A stretch of DNA of 64,000 bases, from NCBI GenBank assembly GCA_900444965.1, contig UFRQ01000003.1, positions 1,736,001 through 1,800,000 on the forward strand, in the 5' to 3' direction. The notes under the pieces were generated by a model. The model was not told where the DNA came from. It saw only the letters and a list, made by a program, of their open reading frames with translations, and did no database searches. Position numbers and translations under genes: made by a program. The DNA is from [Actinobacillus] rossii. GTDB lineage: Bacteria; Pseudomonadota; Gammaproteobacteria; Enterobacterales; Pasteurellaceae. Position 1 is the first letter of the stretch; every line of letters starts with the position of its first letter. Positions 29,001 to 39,140 of the stretch are shown here, in pieces.

Positions 29001-29777
29001 TTAATTTAATTGTTTATCTGTAAACAAATCATCACATTCCCAACCAATATATTCTCCCGAAAGCTGGTTAGCCAGTTGTTCAAAATACTCAACAAATTTA
29101 AAAATATCTTGTGAATCAAGTTTAATTTCCTGCGATAACTTAGCCATATACATCATTTCTTCATCATTCACTTGAACCAATTCATCGGTATATTTAATTT
29201 GATTAAATGGCACATCGCTTAAACGCATTTTTTCAATAAAGGCTTGTAGATTATCTTGATCATCAAAATGAAAACGATGTTCTACGGTGTAAGTATCACT
29301 CAATGAACGGTTATTTTGTGTCAACATTTCTAAAATTTCTTCCGTAGCATTGATTTTCATTTCTAGAGGTGATGGCAATAAGAAATCAAAATACAGATCC
29401 CAATCCGCATCTTGCTGAATTTCTACATCACCTACTTTATCAATTTGATTCAATACGGCTAGAAAAGCCTCGGTATCATGAGTATAAAAATACAATTTCG
29501 ATTTACCGCCAGACATAATATTCCCCGCATAAAGTGTATCGGGTAATGCGGATAATTGAGTCAGTGCTTTAAAGGTTTGCTGTATTAACGTGTGATATTC
29601 TTCTTCATTCGGCAATCCCGTATTATCATCGCAGTCATAGGGTAATGAAAATTGCACAACATGCGTCAATTTCACATTGGGAAACTGTTCAAATAGGCTA
29701 AGATTTGCAGAAAAAACCGCGACTTGATCATTTAAAGTTGAACGGTAGGTCTGCCAATTTTGTTCATTATTCATCAA
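29001..29777 (-). CDS. DUF695 plus RraB-like domain protein (TIGR01619 type)
   Basis: 258-residue soluble protein of two parts. The N-terminal about 135 residues (QNWQTYRSTLNDQVAVFSANLSL... VVQFSLPYD... GGKSKLYFYTHD) are DUF695-like. The C-terminal part (IEKMRLSDVPFNQIKY...VEYFEQLANQLSGEYIGWECDDLF) resembles RraB, which inhibits RNase E. A similar fusion is next to xthA in H. influenzae. Six bp after xthA, so probably co-transcribed. Acidic overall; no signal peptide. The function of the fusion is unknown. Confidence 0.7.
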   Translation of the reverse strand: MMNNEQNWQTYRSTLNDQVAVFSANLSLFEQFPNVKLTHVVQFSLPYDCDDNTGLPNEEEYHTLIQQTFKALTQLSALPDTLYAGNIMSGGKSKLYFYTHDTEAFLAVLNQIDKVGDVEIQQDADWDLYFDFLLPSPLEMKINATEEILEMLTQNNRSLSDTYTVEHRFHFDDQDNLQAFIEKMRLSDVPFNQIKYTDELVQVNDEEMMYMAKLSQEIKLDSQDIFKFVEYFEQLANQLSGEYIGWECDDLFTDKQLN

Positions 29778-29783
29778 ATAACC

Positions 29784-30584
29784 CTATTCAAACGTTGCCC
29801 AAATTGGCGCGTGATCCGATGGTTTTTCCATTGCTCGAATATCTAATGCAATACCAGTGTCTACACAATGTGCTGCCAATTTTTCATTGGCAAGAATATG
29901 ATCGATTCGCAAACCACGATTGTCATCAAAACCTTTTGAACGGTAATCAAACCATGAGAATTTATCATTTACCGTTGGGTTTAACTTACGAAACGTATCT
30001 TGCAAGCCAAAGGCATATAATCGCTGATACCACTCTCGCTCTTCCGGTAAGAATGAACATTTGCCTGTGCGCAGCCAACGTTTTCGGTTTTCTTCGCCAA
30101 TCCCGATATCTAAATCACTTGGACTGATATTCATATCCCCCATAATCACAACATTTTCAGATTTTAAGTCTTGTTCTAAATAACGTTGTAAATCTGCATA
30201 GAATTTCGCTTTGGCAGGAAATTTTGTTTCATGATTACGTGCTTCACCTTGCGGAAAATAACCATTTATTACCGTTAACTCACCAAATGGCGTATCAAAG
30301 TCCGCCATAATAATACGACGTTGAGCATCATCTGTGTCGGTAGGAAAACCTTTTCGTACCATTTTAGGGGCTTGTTTTGAGAATAGCGCCACACCATAAT
30401 GTCCTTTCTGACCATGATGAAATACGTGATAACCTAAGTTTTCTACAATATCATAAGGAAATTGTTCATCTGCCACTTTAATTTCTTGTAAACCCAAAAT
30501 ATCGGGTTGATAAGTGGCGACAAGTTGTTCTAATTGATGTGGGCGCGCGCGCAATCCATTAATATTAAAAGAAATAACTTTCAT
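29784..30584 (-). CDS. xthA: Exodeoxyribonuclease III
   Basis: AP endonuclease and 3'-5' exonuclease of base-excision repair. 266 residues (E. coli 268). Metal and catalytic residues visible in [45 protein letters not shown] and the terminal SDHAPIW. Divergent from moeA. Confidence 0.96.
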   Translation of the reverse strand: MKVISFNINGLRARPHQLEQLVATYQPDILGLQEIKVADEQFPYDIVENLGYHVFHHGQKGHYGVALFSKQAPKMVRKGFPTDTDDAQRRIIMADFDTPFGELTVINGYFPQGEARNHETKFPAKAKFYADLQRYLEQDLKSENVVIMGDMNISPSDLDIGIGEENRKRWLRTGKCSFLPEEREWYQRLYAFGLQDTFRKLNPTVNDKFSWFDYRSKGFDDNRGLRIDHILANEKLAAHCVDTGIALDIRAMEKPSDHAPIWATFE

Positions 30585-30712
30585 AATAATCCTAACTGAA
30601 ATAATTTGAATCGTATTATACTGGTTTTGTGGGATTTTACTAAATTTGATTAGAATTTTGACCGCACTTTTATGGTAGAATTTGAGTAATTAATTCATAA
30701 AGGACTAAATTT

Positions 30713-31924
30713 ATGTTGACCTTAGACCAAGCACGAGAAAAAATGCTTAATGTGCTACCCTACCCAACTCGTATAGAAAATCTTTCCATTAATGATGCAG
30801 CTAATCGTATTTGTGCCGAAAATGTTGTTTCACCGATTAATGTCCCTTCCTTTGACAATTCAGCGATGGATGGTTACGCCGTACGTCTTGCAGATTTAGC
30901 ACAATCACTCACGCTTTCTGTCGCCGGAAAATCCTTTGCAGGCAATCCTTTCATAGGTGATTGGAAATCTCAAAGTGCGGTCAGAATTATGACAGGTGCG
31001 ATGATTCCAGAAGGAACAGATGCCGTTGTGATGCAAGAAGACGTGACTGTTAATGAAGATGGTTCGGTGACTTTTTCGGTAATGCCTAAACTTAACCAAA
31101 ATATTCGCCGCATCGGTGAAGATGTCAAACAAGGCGATATTGTATTAACTCAAGGATCCATACTGAATTCCGTTTCACTGCCATTATTAGCCTCCCTTGG
31201 AATAACAAGCGTAAATGTCTTTCCACGTTTAAAAGTCGCGGTACTTTCTACGGGCGACGAACTCGTTCCAGTTGGCAAACCTCTTGCTCAAGGTCAAATT
31301 TATGACACAAACCGCTTTGCCGTGAAATTAATGCTCGAAAAGTTACACTGTGACGTAATTGATTTTGGTATTTTACCCGATAATCCTGAACAATTTGAGA
31401 AAGCATTTATAGACGCACAATCTCAAGCTGATTTAGTCATTACTAGCGGCGGGGTTTCCGTTGGTGAAGCCGATTTCACAAAAACGGTACTCGAAAAAGT
31501 CGGCTCAGTGAATTTTTGGAAACTGGCAATTAAACCCGGCAAACCTTTTGCTTTTGGCAAGCTAGAAAATGCGTGGTTCTGTGGCTTACCGGGCAACCCC
31601 GTTTCAGCATTAGTCACTTTTTATCAATTAGTCCAACCGGTTATTGCTAAATTATCAGGCACTGAATATCAAGGTGCAGTACAGCTCCCTGCACTTGCCG
31701 CAACTAATATCAAAAAATCTGCTGGTCGTTTAGATTTCCAACGTGGTTTCTATCAAATTAATGCACAAGGACAAATTACAGTACAACCTGTTGGTTTCCA
31801 AGGCTCGCATTTATTTAGTGCTTTTGTTAAAGCTAACTGTTTTATTGTGTTAGAACAAGAACGTGGAAACGTCAACGCTGGCGAAACCGTCACCATTGAG
31901 CCTTTTAATCATTTACTTGCATAA
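30713..31924 (+). CDS. moeA: Molybdopterin molybdotransferase MoeA
   Basis: Inserts molybdate into adenylated molybdopterin. 403 residues; FDNSAMDGYAVR, RIMTGAMIPEGTDAVVMQED, LSTGDEL, DTNRF, TSGGVSVGEADFTK, KPGKPFAFGKL and GLPGNPVSA are the family blocks. Fourteen bp upstream of moeB. Provides cofactor for anaerobic molybdoenzymes, in keeping with the anaerobic physiology suggested by the hydrogenase region. Confidence 0.96.
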   Translation: MLTLDQAREKMLNVLPYPTRIENLSINDAANRICAENVVSPINVPSFDNSAMDGYAVRLADLAQSLTLSVAGKSFAGNPFIGDWKSQSAVRIMTGAMIPEGTDAVVMQEDVTVNEDGSVTFSVMPKLNQNIRRIGEDVKQGDIVLTQGSILNSVSLPLLASLGITSVNVFPRLKVAVLSTGDELVPVGKPLAQGQIYDTNRFAVKLMLEKLHCDVIDFGILPDNPEQFEKAFIDAQSQADLVITSGGVSVGEADFTKTVLEKVGSVNFWKLAIKPGKPFAFGKLENAWFCGLPGNPVSALVTFYQLVQPVIAKLSGTEYQGAVQLPALAATNIKKSAGRLDFQRGFYQINAQGQITVQPVGFQGSHLFSAFVKANCFIVLEQERGNVNAGETVTIEPFNHLLA

Positions 31925-31938
31925 ATTATGGCAAAAAC

Positions 31939-32664
31939 ATGGCTGAATTAACTTACCAAGAAGAATTACGTTACAATCGTCAAATCATTATGAAAGCGGT
32001 GGATTTTGATGGTCAAGAAAAGCTCAAAGACAGCAAAATGCTGATTGTGGGATTAGGTGGTTTAGGTTGTGCGGCAAGTCAATATCTTGCCGCCGCCGGT
32101 GTTGGGCAATTAACTCTACTCGATTTCGATACGGTTTCATTGTCTAATTTACAACGTCAAGTATTGCATAATGACAGCAGATTGGATATGCCTAAAGTGC
32201 AATCAGCACAACTTTCATTACAAACCTTAAATCCTCATATTGAAATCAATACGATTAATGGCTTATTAAGCGAAGAAAAATTAACTGAAATTATACCGCA
32301 CTTTGATGTTGTATTAGATTGCACTGATAACGTAGATATTCGCAACCAATTAGATCGCTGTTGCCAACACGCTAAAATTCCTTTAATTTCGGGGGCAGCA
32401 ATTCGTTTTGAAGGACAAGTATCCGTATTCACTTATGCCCCTAACACGCCGACCTACCGTTCGTTGAGTCAGCTCTTTGGTGAGAATGTTTTAAGTTGCG
32501 TCGAAGCTGGCGTGATTTCGCCTATTGTGGGGATTGTTGGATCTATTCAGGCTTTAGAAGCGATAAAAGTGCGGTTGAAAATTGGCACGAATTTATGTGG
32601 TCGCTTATTGATGATCGATGGGTTAAATATGGCGATACGGGAAATTAAATTGCCGTCTGCGTAA
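31939..32664 (+). CDS. moeB: Molybdopterin-synthase adenylyltransferase MoeB, zinc site lost
   Basis: Adenylates the C-terminus of MoaD. 241 residues. ATP-binding [17 protein letters not shown], the arginine-finger block [10 protein letters not shown], catalytic [10 protein letters not shown] and the [11 protein letters not shown] block are intact. All four zinc cysteines of E. coli MoeB (172, 175, 244, 247) are gone: positions 172 and 175 are Thr and Ser in [11 protein letters not shown], and the protein ends before the second pair. The start lies 14 bp after moeA. It is long enough and conserved enough to be functional; H. influenzae-type MoeB may share this. Confidence 0.9.
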   Translation: MAELTYQEELRYNRQIIMKAVDFDGQEKLKDSKMLIVGLGGLGCAASQYLAAAGVGQLTLLDFDTVSLSNLQRQVLHNDSRLDMPKVQSAQLSLQTLNPHIEINTINGLLSEEKLTEIIPHFDVVLDCTDNVDIRNQLDRCCQHAKIPLISGAAIRFEGQVSVFTYAPNTPTYRSLSQLFGENVLSCVEAGVISPIVGIVGSIQALEAIKVRLKIGTNLCGRLLMIDGLNMAIREIKLPSA

Positions 32665-32711
32665 ATTCCAGTAAAATACCGATATATCATTTTATGTATA
32701 AAGAGAATATT

Positions 32712-32948
32712 ATGGCTCGCAAACCTGCAGAATTAGATTTTGAAACCACACTTTTGCAATTAGAAAATATTGTTTCACGCTTAGAAACGGGCGATCTTCC
32801 TTTAGAAGATGCATTAAAAGAATTTGAAAATGGCGTAAAACTCGCAAAACTCGGGCAAGAACGCTTACAACAAGCAGAACAACATATTCAAATTTTATTG
32901 CAAAAAAGTGATAATGCCCCTTTGGCAGATTATCAAGCTGAAGAATAA
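32712..32948 (+). CDS. xseB: Exodeoxyribonuclease VII small subunit
   Basis: Small subunit of the single-strand exonuclease XseAB. 78 residues from ATG 32712, which follows GAGAATATT; an ATG at 32694 would add six residues not seen in relatives. [35 protein letters not shown] is the family signature. One base separates its stop from the ispA start. Confidence 0.93.
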   Translation: MARKPAELDFETTLLQLENIVSRLETGDLPLEDALKEFENGVKLAKLGQERLQQAEQHIQILLQKSDNAPLADYQAEE

Positions 32949-32949
32949 T

Positions 32950-33846
32950 ATGAGCAATTACAATTTCACACAGGATTTACAGCAAACTCAACAGCATATT
33001 AACGATTTTATGCTAAGACAATTTGCTGACATTAATAGCCAACCGTCGCCATTAGCCGATGCCATGAAATATGGGCTATTACTTGGCGGTAAACGTATCC
33101 GTCCATTTTTAGTTTATGCCACGGGAAAAATGCTGGGCGCTCACCAAGAGCAGCTGGATTATGCAGCGGCAGCGATTGAATGTATTCACGCTTATTCATT
33201 AATTCACGATGACTTACCTGCTATGGATAACGATAAATTACGCCGTGGACAACCGACTTGCCATATTGCTTATGATCATGCAACAGCTATTTTGGCAGGC
33301 GATGCATTACAAACTCTTGCGTTCGAAATTATCACTAAACCGACCGCACTTTCTGCTCAACAACAATTGCGTTTAGTACAAGTTCTAGCTCAAGCATCAG
33401 GTGTACAAGGTATGTGTTTAGGGCAAAGTCTAGATCTCATTTCTGAGCACAAGCAGGTTTCTTTGAATGAACTGGAACGTATTCATCGGAATAAAACGGG
33501 GGCATTACTATCCGCCGCGGTGACAATGGGTTTTCTTTGTTCACCACATTGGCAAGATAAAGTATTAGAACAAAAACTAGCCTGTTATTCAGCAGCAATT
33601 GGTTTAGCTTTTCAAGTACAAGACGACATCTTAGATATTGAAGGTAACCAAGATGAAATTGGCAAACCTGTCGGTTCCGATTTAAATTTAGATAAAAGTA
33701 CTTATCCTAAATTATTAGGATTAGATGGCGCCAAACAAAAAGCCCAAGAACTCTATCAAAGTGCGGTCAATATTCTTGATGAAATTGATGCAGATACTTC
33801 CGTATTGCGGGTATTAGCCGAATTTATCGTACAACGAAAAAACTGA
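32950..33846 (+). CDS. ispA: Farnesyl diphosphate synthase
   Basis: Condenses IPP with DMAPP/GPP to farnesyl diphosphate. 298 residues from ATG 32950. First Asp-rich motif in HDDLPAMDND and second in QDDILDIEG; KRIRPFLVYATG and GKPVGSDLNLDKSTYP are also typical. The order xseB-ispA-dxs is the classical isoprenoid cluster, here split by a transporter gene. Confidence 0.95.
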   Translation: MSNYNFTQDLQQTQQHINDFMLRQFADINSQPSPLADAMKYGLLLGGKRIRPFLVYATGKMLGAHQEQLDYAAAAIECIHAYSLIHDDLPAMDNDKLRRGQPTCHIAYDHATAILAGDALQTLAFEIITKPTALSAQQQLRLVQVLAQASGVQGMCLGQSLDLISEHKQVSLNELERIHRNKTGALLSAAVTMGFLCSPHWQDKVLEQKLACYSAAIGLAFQVQDDILDIEGNQDEIGKPVGSDLNLDKSTYPKLLGLDGAKQKAQELYQSAVNILDEIDADTSVLRVLAEFIVQRKN

Positions 33847-33920
33847 GTCAAATATTTTGTGCGTCAGATCACAATATAACATTTTGCTCCTTTGTATAAA
33901 ATATGAAACGATTTAGTATA

Positions 33921-33948
33921 AAAACACACTTCATTTGGAGTGTGTTTT
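33921..33948 (+). terminator. Terminator between ispA and the transporter gene
   Basis: AAAACACACT (33921-33930) pairs with AGTGTGTTTT (33939-33948), followed by a T-rich stretch. It ends the xseB-ispA transcript or attenuates read-through into the transporter. It also argues against a start codon at 33903 for the next gene. Confidence 0.75.
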
Positions 33949-33971
33949 TTGTTTTATCTAAGGAGCCAATT

Positions 33972-35309
33972 ATGACTATTCCTTATGCTCAACGTGAACC
34001 TGAAAAATTCACGACTTTCTTAAAGCGTCAAAAAATGATTTTTATTGTCGCCTTTTTGGGTTATGTATGCGCTTATTTGGTGCGTAATAATTTTAAATTA
34101 ATGTCAAAATCTATTATGGTAACAAACGGCTGGGAAAAAGCGGATATTGCTATGTTGTTATCTTGCTTAACCATTTCTTACGGTTTAGCAAAATTCTATA
34201 TGGGAGCGTTGGGCGACCGTGTAGATTTACGTAAACTTTTTGCAGGTTGCCTTGGTGCCAGTGCATTAATTTGTATTATTATTGGTTTATTCCATACTTC
34301 AGTTGTGACGCTAGCTATCTTGCTTGTACTTTGTGGTGTTGTACAAGGCGCGCTTGCACCGGCATCACAAAATATGATCGCCAACTATTACTCGAATAAA
34401 ACTCGTGGGGCAGCAATTGCCGGTTGGAATATTTCGCAAAATATGGGTTCTGCATTACTCCCAATGATGATTGCCGGTATGACAACGGTGGGATTTATTG
34501 TGCCATCTAGTGGCAATGTGTTTATGGCGTTCTTAGTCCCTGCTGTATTAGTGCTTGCATTTGCTCTTTTTTGCTGGAAATACGGTGGTGACAATCCTGA
34601 AAGCGAAGGGTTAGATTCATTGCGTACTATGTATGGTGATGAAGGCGAATCCAATGTCGCAAGCGAAGAAGAAAAACATAATCTGACTTACTGGCAACTC
34701 ATTGGCAAATATGTATTTTTAAATCCTGCTTTATTACTTGTCGCAGCAGTGAATGTTGCACTCTACTTCATTCGTTTTGGCATTGAAGACTGGATGCCAA
34801 TCTATTTGCACGAAGTCGCAAAATTAGGCGATGCTGAATCACATATGGTGATTTCTGTTTTAGAATGGGTTGCTATTCCAGGCTCATTAGTCTTTGCATG
34901 GCTTGCCGCAAAATATCCCAATAAAATGGCGAAAATGGGTGCTATTGGTTTATTCCTTATGGTAGGTGTGGTATTTGCTTATGAATATATCACAGCAACC
35001 GGCGCACCTAATTACGCTGTACTATTAGTCATTAGCGGTATTTTAGGCGCGTTAATTTACGGTCCGCAACTTATCGTCAACATCTTAACCATTAACTTCG
35101 TACCACTCAATGTAGCGGGTACAGCGATCGGTTTTGTCGGTGTTACCGCTTATCTTATCGGGAATATGGGAGCTAACTGGGTGATGCCAATTATGGCGGA
35201 TAGTTTCGGTTGGTTCTGGTCTTATGTTGTCGTGGCTGCACTTTCTGCATTCTCTGCTATTGGTTATTTAGTGTTATCAAAACACGAAGAAAAAACGATC
35301 AAAGCTTAA
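33972..35309 (+). CDS. Organophosphate:phosphate antiporter (PgtP/GlpT/UhpT family)
   Basis: Major facilitator of the OPA family that swaps a sugar- or glycerate-phosphate for phosphate across the inner membrane. 445 residues from ATG 33972, preceded by AAGGAG at 33960-33965. About 12 membrane segments. YLVRNNFKLMSK in the first helix and VLEWVAIPGSLVFAWLAAK in the second half resemble the phosphoglycerate transporter PgtP more than UhpT, by memory. Placed between ispA and dxs, with its own hairpin upstream and an uptake-signal terminator downstream, so it is an independent unit. The substrate is not certain. Confidence 0.75.
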   Translation: MTIPYAQREPEKFTTFLKRQKMIFIVAFLGYVCAYLVRNNFKLMSKSIMVTNGWEKADIAMLLSCLTISYGLAKFYMGALGDRVDLRKLFAGCLGASALICIIIGLFHTSVVTLAILLVLCGVVQGALAPASQNMIANYYSNKTRGAAIAGWNISQNMGSALLPMMIAGMTTVGFIVPSSGNVFMAFLVPAVLVLAFALFCWKYGGDNPESEGLDSLRTMYGDEGESNVASEEEKHNLTYWQLIGKYVFLNPALLLVAAVNVALYFIRFGIEDWMPIYLHEVAKLGDAESHMVISVLEWVAIPGSLVFAWLAAKYPNKMAKMGAIGLFLMVGVVFAYEYITATGAPNYAVLLVISGILGALIYGPQLIVNILTINFVPLNVAGTAIGFVGVTAYLIGNMGANWVMPIMADSFGWFWSYVVVAALSAFSAIGYLVLSKHEEKTIKA

Positions 35310-35328
35310 TATTTTGATAGAACTTCTT

Positions 35329-35355
35329 AAAGTGCGGTCAATTTCACCGCACTTT
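35329..35355 (+). terminator. Uptake-signal terminator after the antiporter gene
   Basis: AAAGTGCGGT (35329-35338) pairs with ACCGCACTTT (35346-35355), followed by TCTTTT. Confidence 0.8.
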
Positions 35356-35426
35356 TCTTTTAACCCTAAGCAAAATCAAGTACAATACAGCTCGTTTAGT
35401 TTATGTTTTATTTATGATTTCAAGCA

Positions 35427-37283
35427 ATGACAAAATATCCTTTACTCTCTCAAATTGATAGTCCAGATGATCTTCGCGTGCTTAATAAAGAGCAATTGCC
35501 CCAAGTCTGTGATGAATTACGTGCTTATTTGCTTGAAACAGTAAGCCGTAGCAGTGGGCATTTAGCATCGGGATTAGGCTGTGTGGAGTTAACTGTCGCA
35601 CTGCATTATGTTTATAAAACCCCTTTCGATCAATTAATTTGGGATGTGGGCCATCAGGCATATCCACATAAAATTCTGACAGGTCGCCGCGACAAAATGT
35701 CTAGCATTCGTCAAAAAAATGGCATTCACCCATTCCCTTGGCGTGAAGAAAGTGAATTTGATGTATTAAGTGTGGGCCATTCTTCCACTTCTATTAGCGC
35801 AGGACTCGGTATAGCGGTTGTTGCAGAAAAAGAAAATGCTGGACGAAAAACAGTTTGCGTCATTGGTGATGGTGCAATTACCGCTGGTATGGCATTTGAA
35901 GCGCTAAACCACGCGGGTGCCTTGCATACCGATATGTTAGTGATTTTAAATGACAATGAAATGTCAATCTCAAAAAATGTCGGTGCACTAAATAATCATC
36001 TCGCTCGCATTTTCTCAGGCTCGCTTTATACCAATGTCCGAGATGGAAGTAAAAAATTGCTTGATAAAGTTCCTTCCGTAAAAAACTTTATGAAAAAAAC
36101 GGAAGAACATATGAAAGGCGTTATGTTTTCGCCTGAAAGTACACTCTTTGAAGAACTCGGTTTTAACTATATTGGTCCGATTGATGGTCATAATATCGAT
36201 GAACTCGTGGCAACATTACAAAATATGCGCGAGTTGAAAGGTCCACAATTTCTCCATATTCGTACCAAAAAAGGCAAAGGTTACGCGCCTGCAGAAAATG
36301 ATCCAACGGGATTCCATGGTGTGCCGAAATTTGACCCGACTAGTGGCACATTGCCAAAATCAAATACTAAACCGACTTATTCACAAATTTTCGGTAATTG
36401 GCTATGTGAAATGGCTGAAAATGATCCGCACTTAGTTGCCGTGACACCCGCAATGTGTGAAGGTTCCGGTATGGTGGAATTTTCACAGCGTTTCCCTAAT
36501 CAATACTTTGATGTCGCGATTGCCGAACAACACGCTGTCACTTTCGCAGCAGGTTTAGCAATCGGTGGCTATAAACCCGTTGTGGCAATTTATTCTACTT
36601 TTTTACAACGTGCTTATGATCAACTCATTCACGATGTCGCTATTCAAAATCTTCCGGTCTTGTTTGCTATCGACCGAGCGGGCGTTGTAGGTGCAGACGG
36701 ACAAACTCATCAGGGCGCATTTGACATCTCATTTATGCGTTGTATTCCTAATTTAGTGATTATGACCCCAAGTGATGAAAATGAATGTCGTCAAATGCTC
36801 TATACCGGTTATCAATGTGGAAAACCTGCCGCTGTTCGTTATCCGCGTGGTAATGCTGTTGGTGTGGAACTCACGCCACTACAGATGCTCGAAATCGGTA
36901 AGTCAAAACTTATTCGCCAAGGTGAGAAAATCGCCATTTTGAACTTTGGAACACTCTTACCCAATGCAAAAGACGTGGCAGAAAAATTAAATGCTACGAT
37001 TATAGATATGCGTTTTGTGAAACCAATTGATGAAGCACGAATTTTAGATATTGCTCAAACTCACGATATTATCGTTACATTAGAAGAAAATGCAATTCAA
37101 GGGGGAGCGGGTTCAGCCGTTGCTGAAATTTTAAATTCACACCGAAAACCGACCGCACTTTTACAACTCGGTTTGCCCGATTTCTTTATTCCACAAGGTA
37201 CACAACAAGAAATTATGGCGGACTTAGGGCTAGACTCAGCTGGAATTGAAGAAAAAATTCAACAATTCTTAAAAAATGTTTAA
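35427..37283 (+). CDS. dxs: 1-deoxy-D-xylulose-5-phosphate synthase
   Basis: Thiamine-diphosphate enzyme for the first step of the non-mevalonate isoprenoid pathway. 618 residues (E. coli 620). TPP-binding region with [18 protein letters not shown] and LNDNEMSIS, the catalytic His contexts [10 protein letters not shown] and FHG, and the transketolase-like [17 protein letters not shown] block are intact. Confidence 0.96.
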   Translation: MTKYPLLSQIDSPDDLRVLNKEQLPQVCDELRAYLLETVSRSSGHLASGLGCVELTVALHYVYKTPFDQLIWDVGHQAYPHKILTGRRDKMSSIRQKNGIHPFPWREESEFDVLSVGHSSTSISAGLGIAVVAEKENAGRKTVCVIGDGAITAGMAFEALNHAGALHTDMLVILNDNEMSISKNVGALNNHLARIFSGSLYTNVRDGSKKLLDKVPSVKNFMKKTEEHMKGVMFSPESTLFEELGFNYIGPIDGHNIDELVATLQNMRELKGPQFLHIRTKKGKGYAPAENDPTGFHGVPKFDPTSGTLPKSNTKPTYSQIFGNWLCEMAENDPHLVAVTPAMCEGSGMVEFSQRFPNQYFDVAIAEQHAVTFAAGLAIGGYKPVVAIYSTFLQRAYDQLIHDVAIQNLPVLFAIDRAGVVGADGQTHQGAFDISFMRCIPNLVIMTPSDENECRQMLYTGYQCGKPAAVRYPRGNAVGVELTPLQMLEIGKSKLIRQGEKIAILNFGTLLPNAKDVAEKLNATIIDMRFVKPIDEARILDIAQTHDIIVTLEENAIQGGAGSAVAEILNSHRKPTALLQLGLPDFFIPQGTQQEIMADLGLDSAGIEEKIQQFLKNV

Positions 37284-37388
37284 AATTTATTGAACTATTT
37301 TGGGGTTCATTAGTCTGAGTAATTGCTAGTGCACTGCTATTGAAAAATATCAGCTGTCTTTTTTAGATTATCTTAATTTATAAGATTC

Positions 37389-37411
37389 ACCGCTATCAAG
37401 TTGATAGCGGT
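37389..37411 (+). terminator. Terminator after dxs
   Basis: ACCGCTATC (37389-37397) pairs with GATAGCGGT (37403-37411), followed by a T-run. Confidence 0.85.
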
Positions 37412-37438
37412 TTTTTTATATTTATAAAGATGTAAAAA

Positions 37439-37458
37439 AGGACACCCTAAGGTGTCCT
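37439..37458 (-). terminator. Terminator after rplT
   Basis: AGGACACC (37439-37446) pairs with GGTGTCCT (37451-37458); a run of T follows in the minus direction. Confidence 0.85.
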
Positions 37459-37474
37459 AATTCTATGCTTTAAA

Positions 37475-37831
<357 letters not shown>

Positions 37832-37890
37832 TTAATCTCCTAATGTATATTAATAACTAAAATTTACTTGACGTACGTTTGCTTAACGGC

Positions 37891-38088
37891 TTATGCATAT
37901 GGTAAGCAAGCTACAACTAAAACTTGGTCTGCTTTCGCAACCATTGATTTATGACGTAGATGACGTTTACGTTTAGTAGTTTTCTTAGTCAAAATATGAC
38001 GTAAGTGAGATTGTTTACGTTTGAAACCGCCAGACGCTGTTTTCTTAAAACGTTTAGCAGCACCACGTACTGTTTTAATTTTAGGCAT
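37891..38088 (-). CDS. rpmI: Ribosomal protein L35 (bL35)
   Basis: Small 50S subunit protein, 65 residues, starting [24 protein letters not shown] after Met. Lies between infC and rplT; a 240-bp leader with hairpins precedes it. Confidence 0.97.
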
Positions 38089-38193
38089 TGTTTTATAAAC
38101 TCCGCATTGTTTTGTTAATACAACGATAATCAGGCGAAAAATACGTTTATTTCTAACCGCACTTTTACTTGTAAAGCACTGCTTATCTCTAAA

Positions 38194-38225
38194 ATCGCTT
38201 GCGCGATATGGCTTTTCAAAAAGCC
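38194..38225 (-). promoter_or_regulatory. Structured leader of rpmI-rplT: two short hairpins
   Basis: Read on the minus strand, GGCTTTT/AAAAGCC (38225-38210) is followed directly by ATCGC-GCAA-GCGAT (38207-38194), whose loop is a GNRA tetraloop. Both are in the leader upstream of rpmI, where E. coli L20 binds its own message. A regulatory role is inferred. Confidence 0.4.
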
Positions 38226-38283
38226 AAAAGCAAATCAGGCTGCTGAGTATGCCTGTAGATTGCTTTGTTTTTCTAGTGCGAAA

Positions 38284-38313
38284 AACGGACGAATTTTACA
38301 GAATTCGTCCGTT
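38284..38313 (-). terminator. Strong hairpin terminator directly after infC
   Basis: AACGGACGAATT (38284-38295) pairs with AATTCGTCCGTT (38302-38313), a 12-bp perfect stem, with TTTTT following on the minus strand. It lies 16 bp after the infC stop, upstream of rpmI-rplT, so those genes need read-through or their own promoter. Confidence 0.8.
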
Positions 38314-38328
38314 CTATGCAAGAAAATA

Positions 38329-38871
38329 TTATTTTTTCTTCGGTGCAATAACCATAACTGCTTGGCGACCTTCTAACTTACCCGGTGCCGATTCTACTGC
38401 CGCGACTTCTTCTGTATCTAACTTCACGCGTTCTAATACATCAAAACCAATTTCTTGGTGAGCCATTTCACGACCACGGAAACGTACAGTGATTTTCACT
38501 TTGTCTCCATCTTCTAAGAAACGCAAAATACTACGAAGCTTAACTTGGTAATCACCTTCATCTGTGCCAGGACGGAATTTAATTTCCTTCACTTGCACTA
38601 CTTTCTGTTTTTTCTTCTGCTCTTTCGCTGCTTTTTCTTTTTCGTAAATGAATTTACCATAATTCATAATACGGCAAACGGGCGGTTCAGCATTAGGGCT
38701 GATTTCGACTAAATCTAATTCGGCTTCTTCCGCTTTAGTTAGTGCGTCTTGAATTGATACAATACCAACTTGTTCGCCATTTTCATCCGTTAAGCGAACT
38801 TCTTTTACGCCACGAATTTCATCATTAAGACGATGCGCGCGATTTGTTTGAACACGTTTTACAGGTTTAAT
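38329..38871 (-). CDS. infC: Translation initiation factor IF-3, ATT start
   Basis: Keeps the 30S subunit free and checks the start codon. The first in-frame ATG (38667) would give only the C-terminal 112 residues. Reading upstream in frame gives the N-terminal domain ([20 protein letters not shown] and so on) back to ATT at 38869-38871, with TAGAGG 9 nt before it. From there the protein is 180 residues, exactly the E. coli length, and E. coli infC also starts at AUU. The rare start is the basis of IF-3 autoregulation. thrS, upstream of infC in E. coli, is 20 kb away here. Confidence 0.93.
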   Translation of the reverse strand: MKPVKRVQTNRAHRLNDEIRGVKEVRLTDENGEQVGIVSIQDALTKAEEAELDLVEISPNAEPPVCRIMNYGKFIYEKEKAAKEQKKKQKVVQVKEIKFRPGTDEGDYQVKLRSILRFLEDGDKVKITVRFRGREMAHQEIGFDVLERVKLDTEEVAAVESAPGKLEGRQAVMVIAPKKK

Positions 38872-39098
38872 AGTATTATTCCTCTAGGGTTGATTTTTAG
38901 GTATCTGCTGTATTACAGAAGATTAAAATTTTCTTTGCCTTTTATTAGGCCACAAAACGTGTAGAATTTTAAAAGATATTCAAAAATTATGCAATATAAT
39001 CAAATAGAATAATTGTCTTTTAATCCATGTTTCTAACTCAATAAATAAGGCATGTAAATATAAGTAACTACCTAATTTATACTATTTTTATAAATATC

Positions 39099-39112
39099 TT
39101 GATCCTGATCAA
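39099..39112. promoter_or_regulatory. Consensus FNR box upstream of hypB
   Basis: TTGATCCTGATCAA is a perfect match to the FNR consensus TTGAT-N4-ATCAA. A -10 hexamer TTTAAT lies at 39135-39140, which predicts a start near 39147 and puts the box centre at -41.5, the class II activator position. Confidence 0.85.
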
Positions 39113-39134
39113 CGCTGATATTGTCAATCTATAG

Positions 39135-39140
39135 TTTAAT
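39135..39140 (+). promoter_or_regulatory. -10 element of the FNR-dependent hypB promoter
   Basis: TTTAAT, one base off TATAAT, at the right distance from the FNR box. There is no good -35 hexamer, as expected for a promoter that depends on an activator. Confidence 0.6.

Noticed and set aside
33903..33971. Upstream ATG (33903) as the start of the antiporter
   Set aside because: It lies before a terminator-type hairpin and has no ribosome site, while AAGGAG precedes the ATG at 33972, where family similarity begins.
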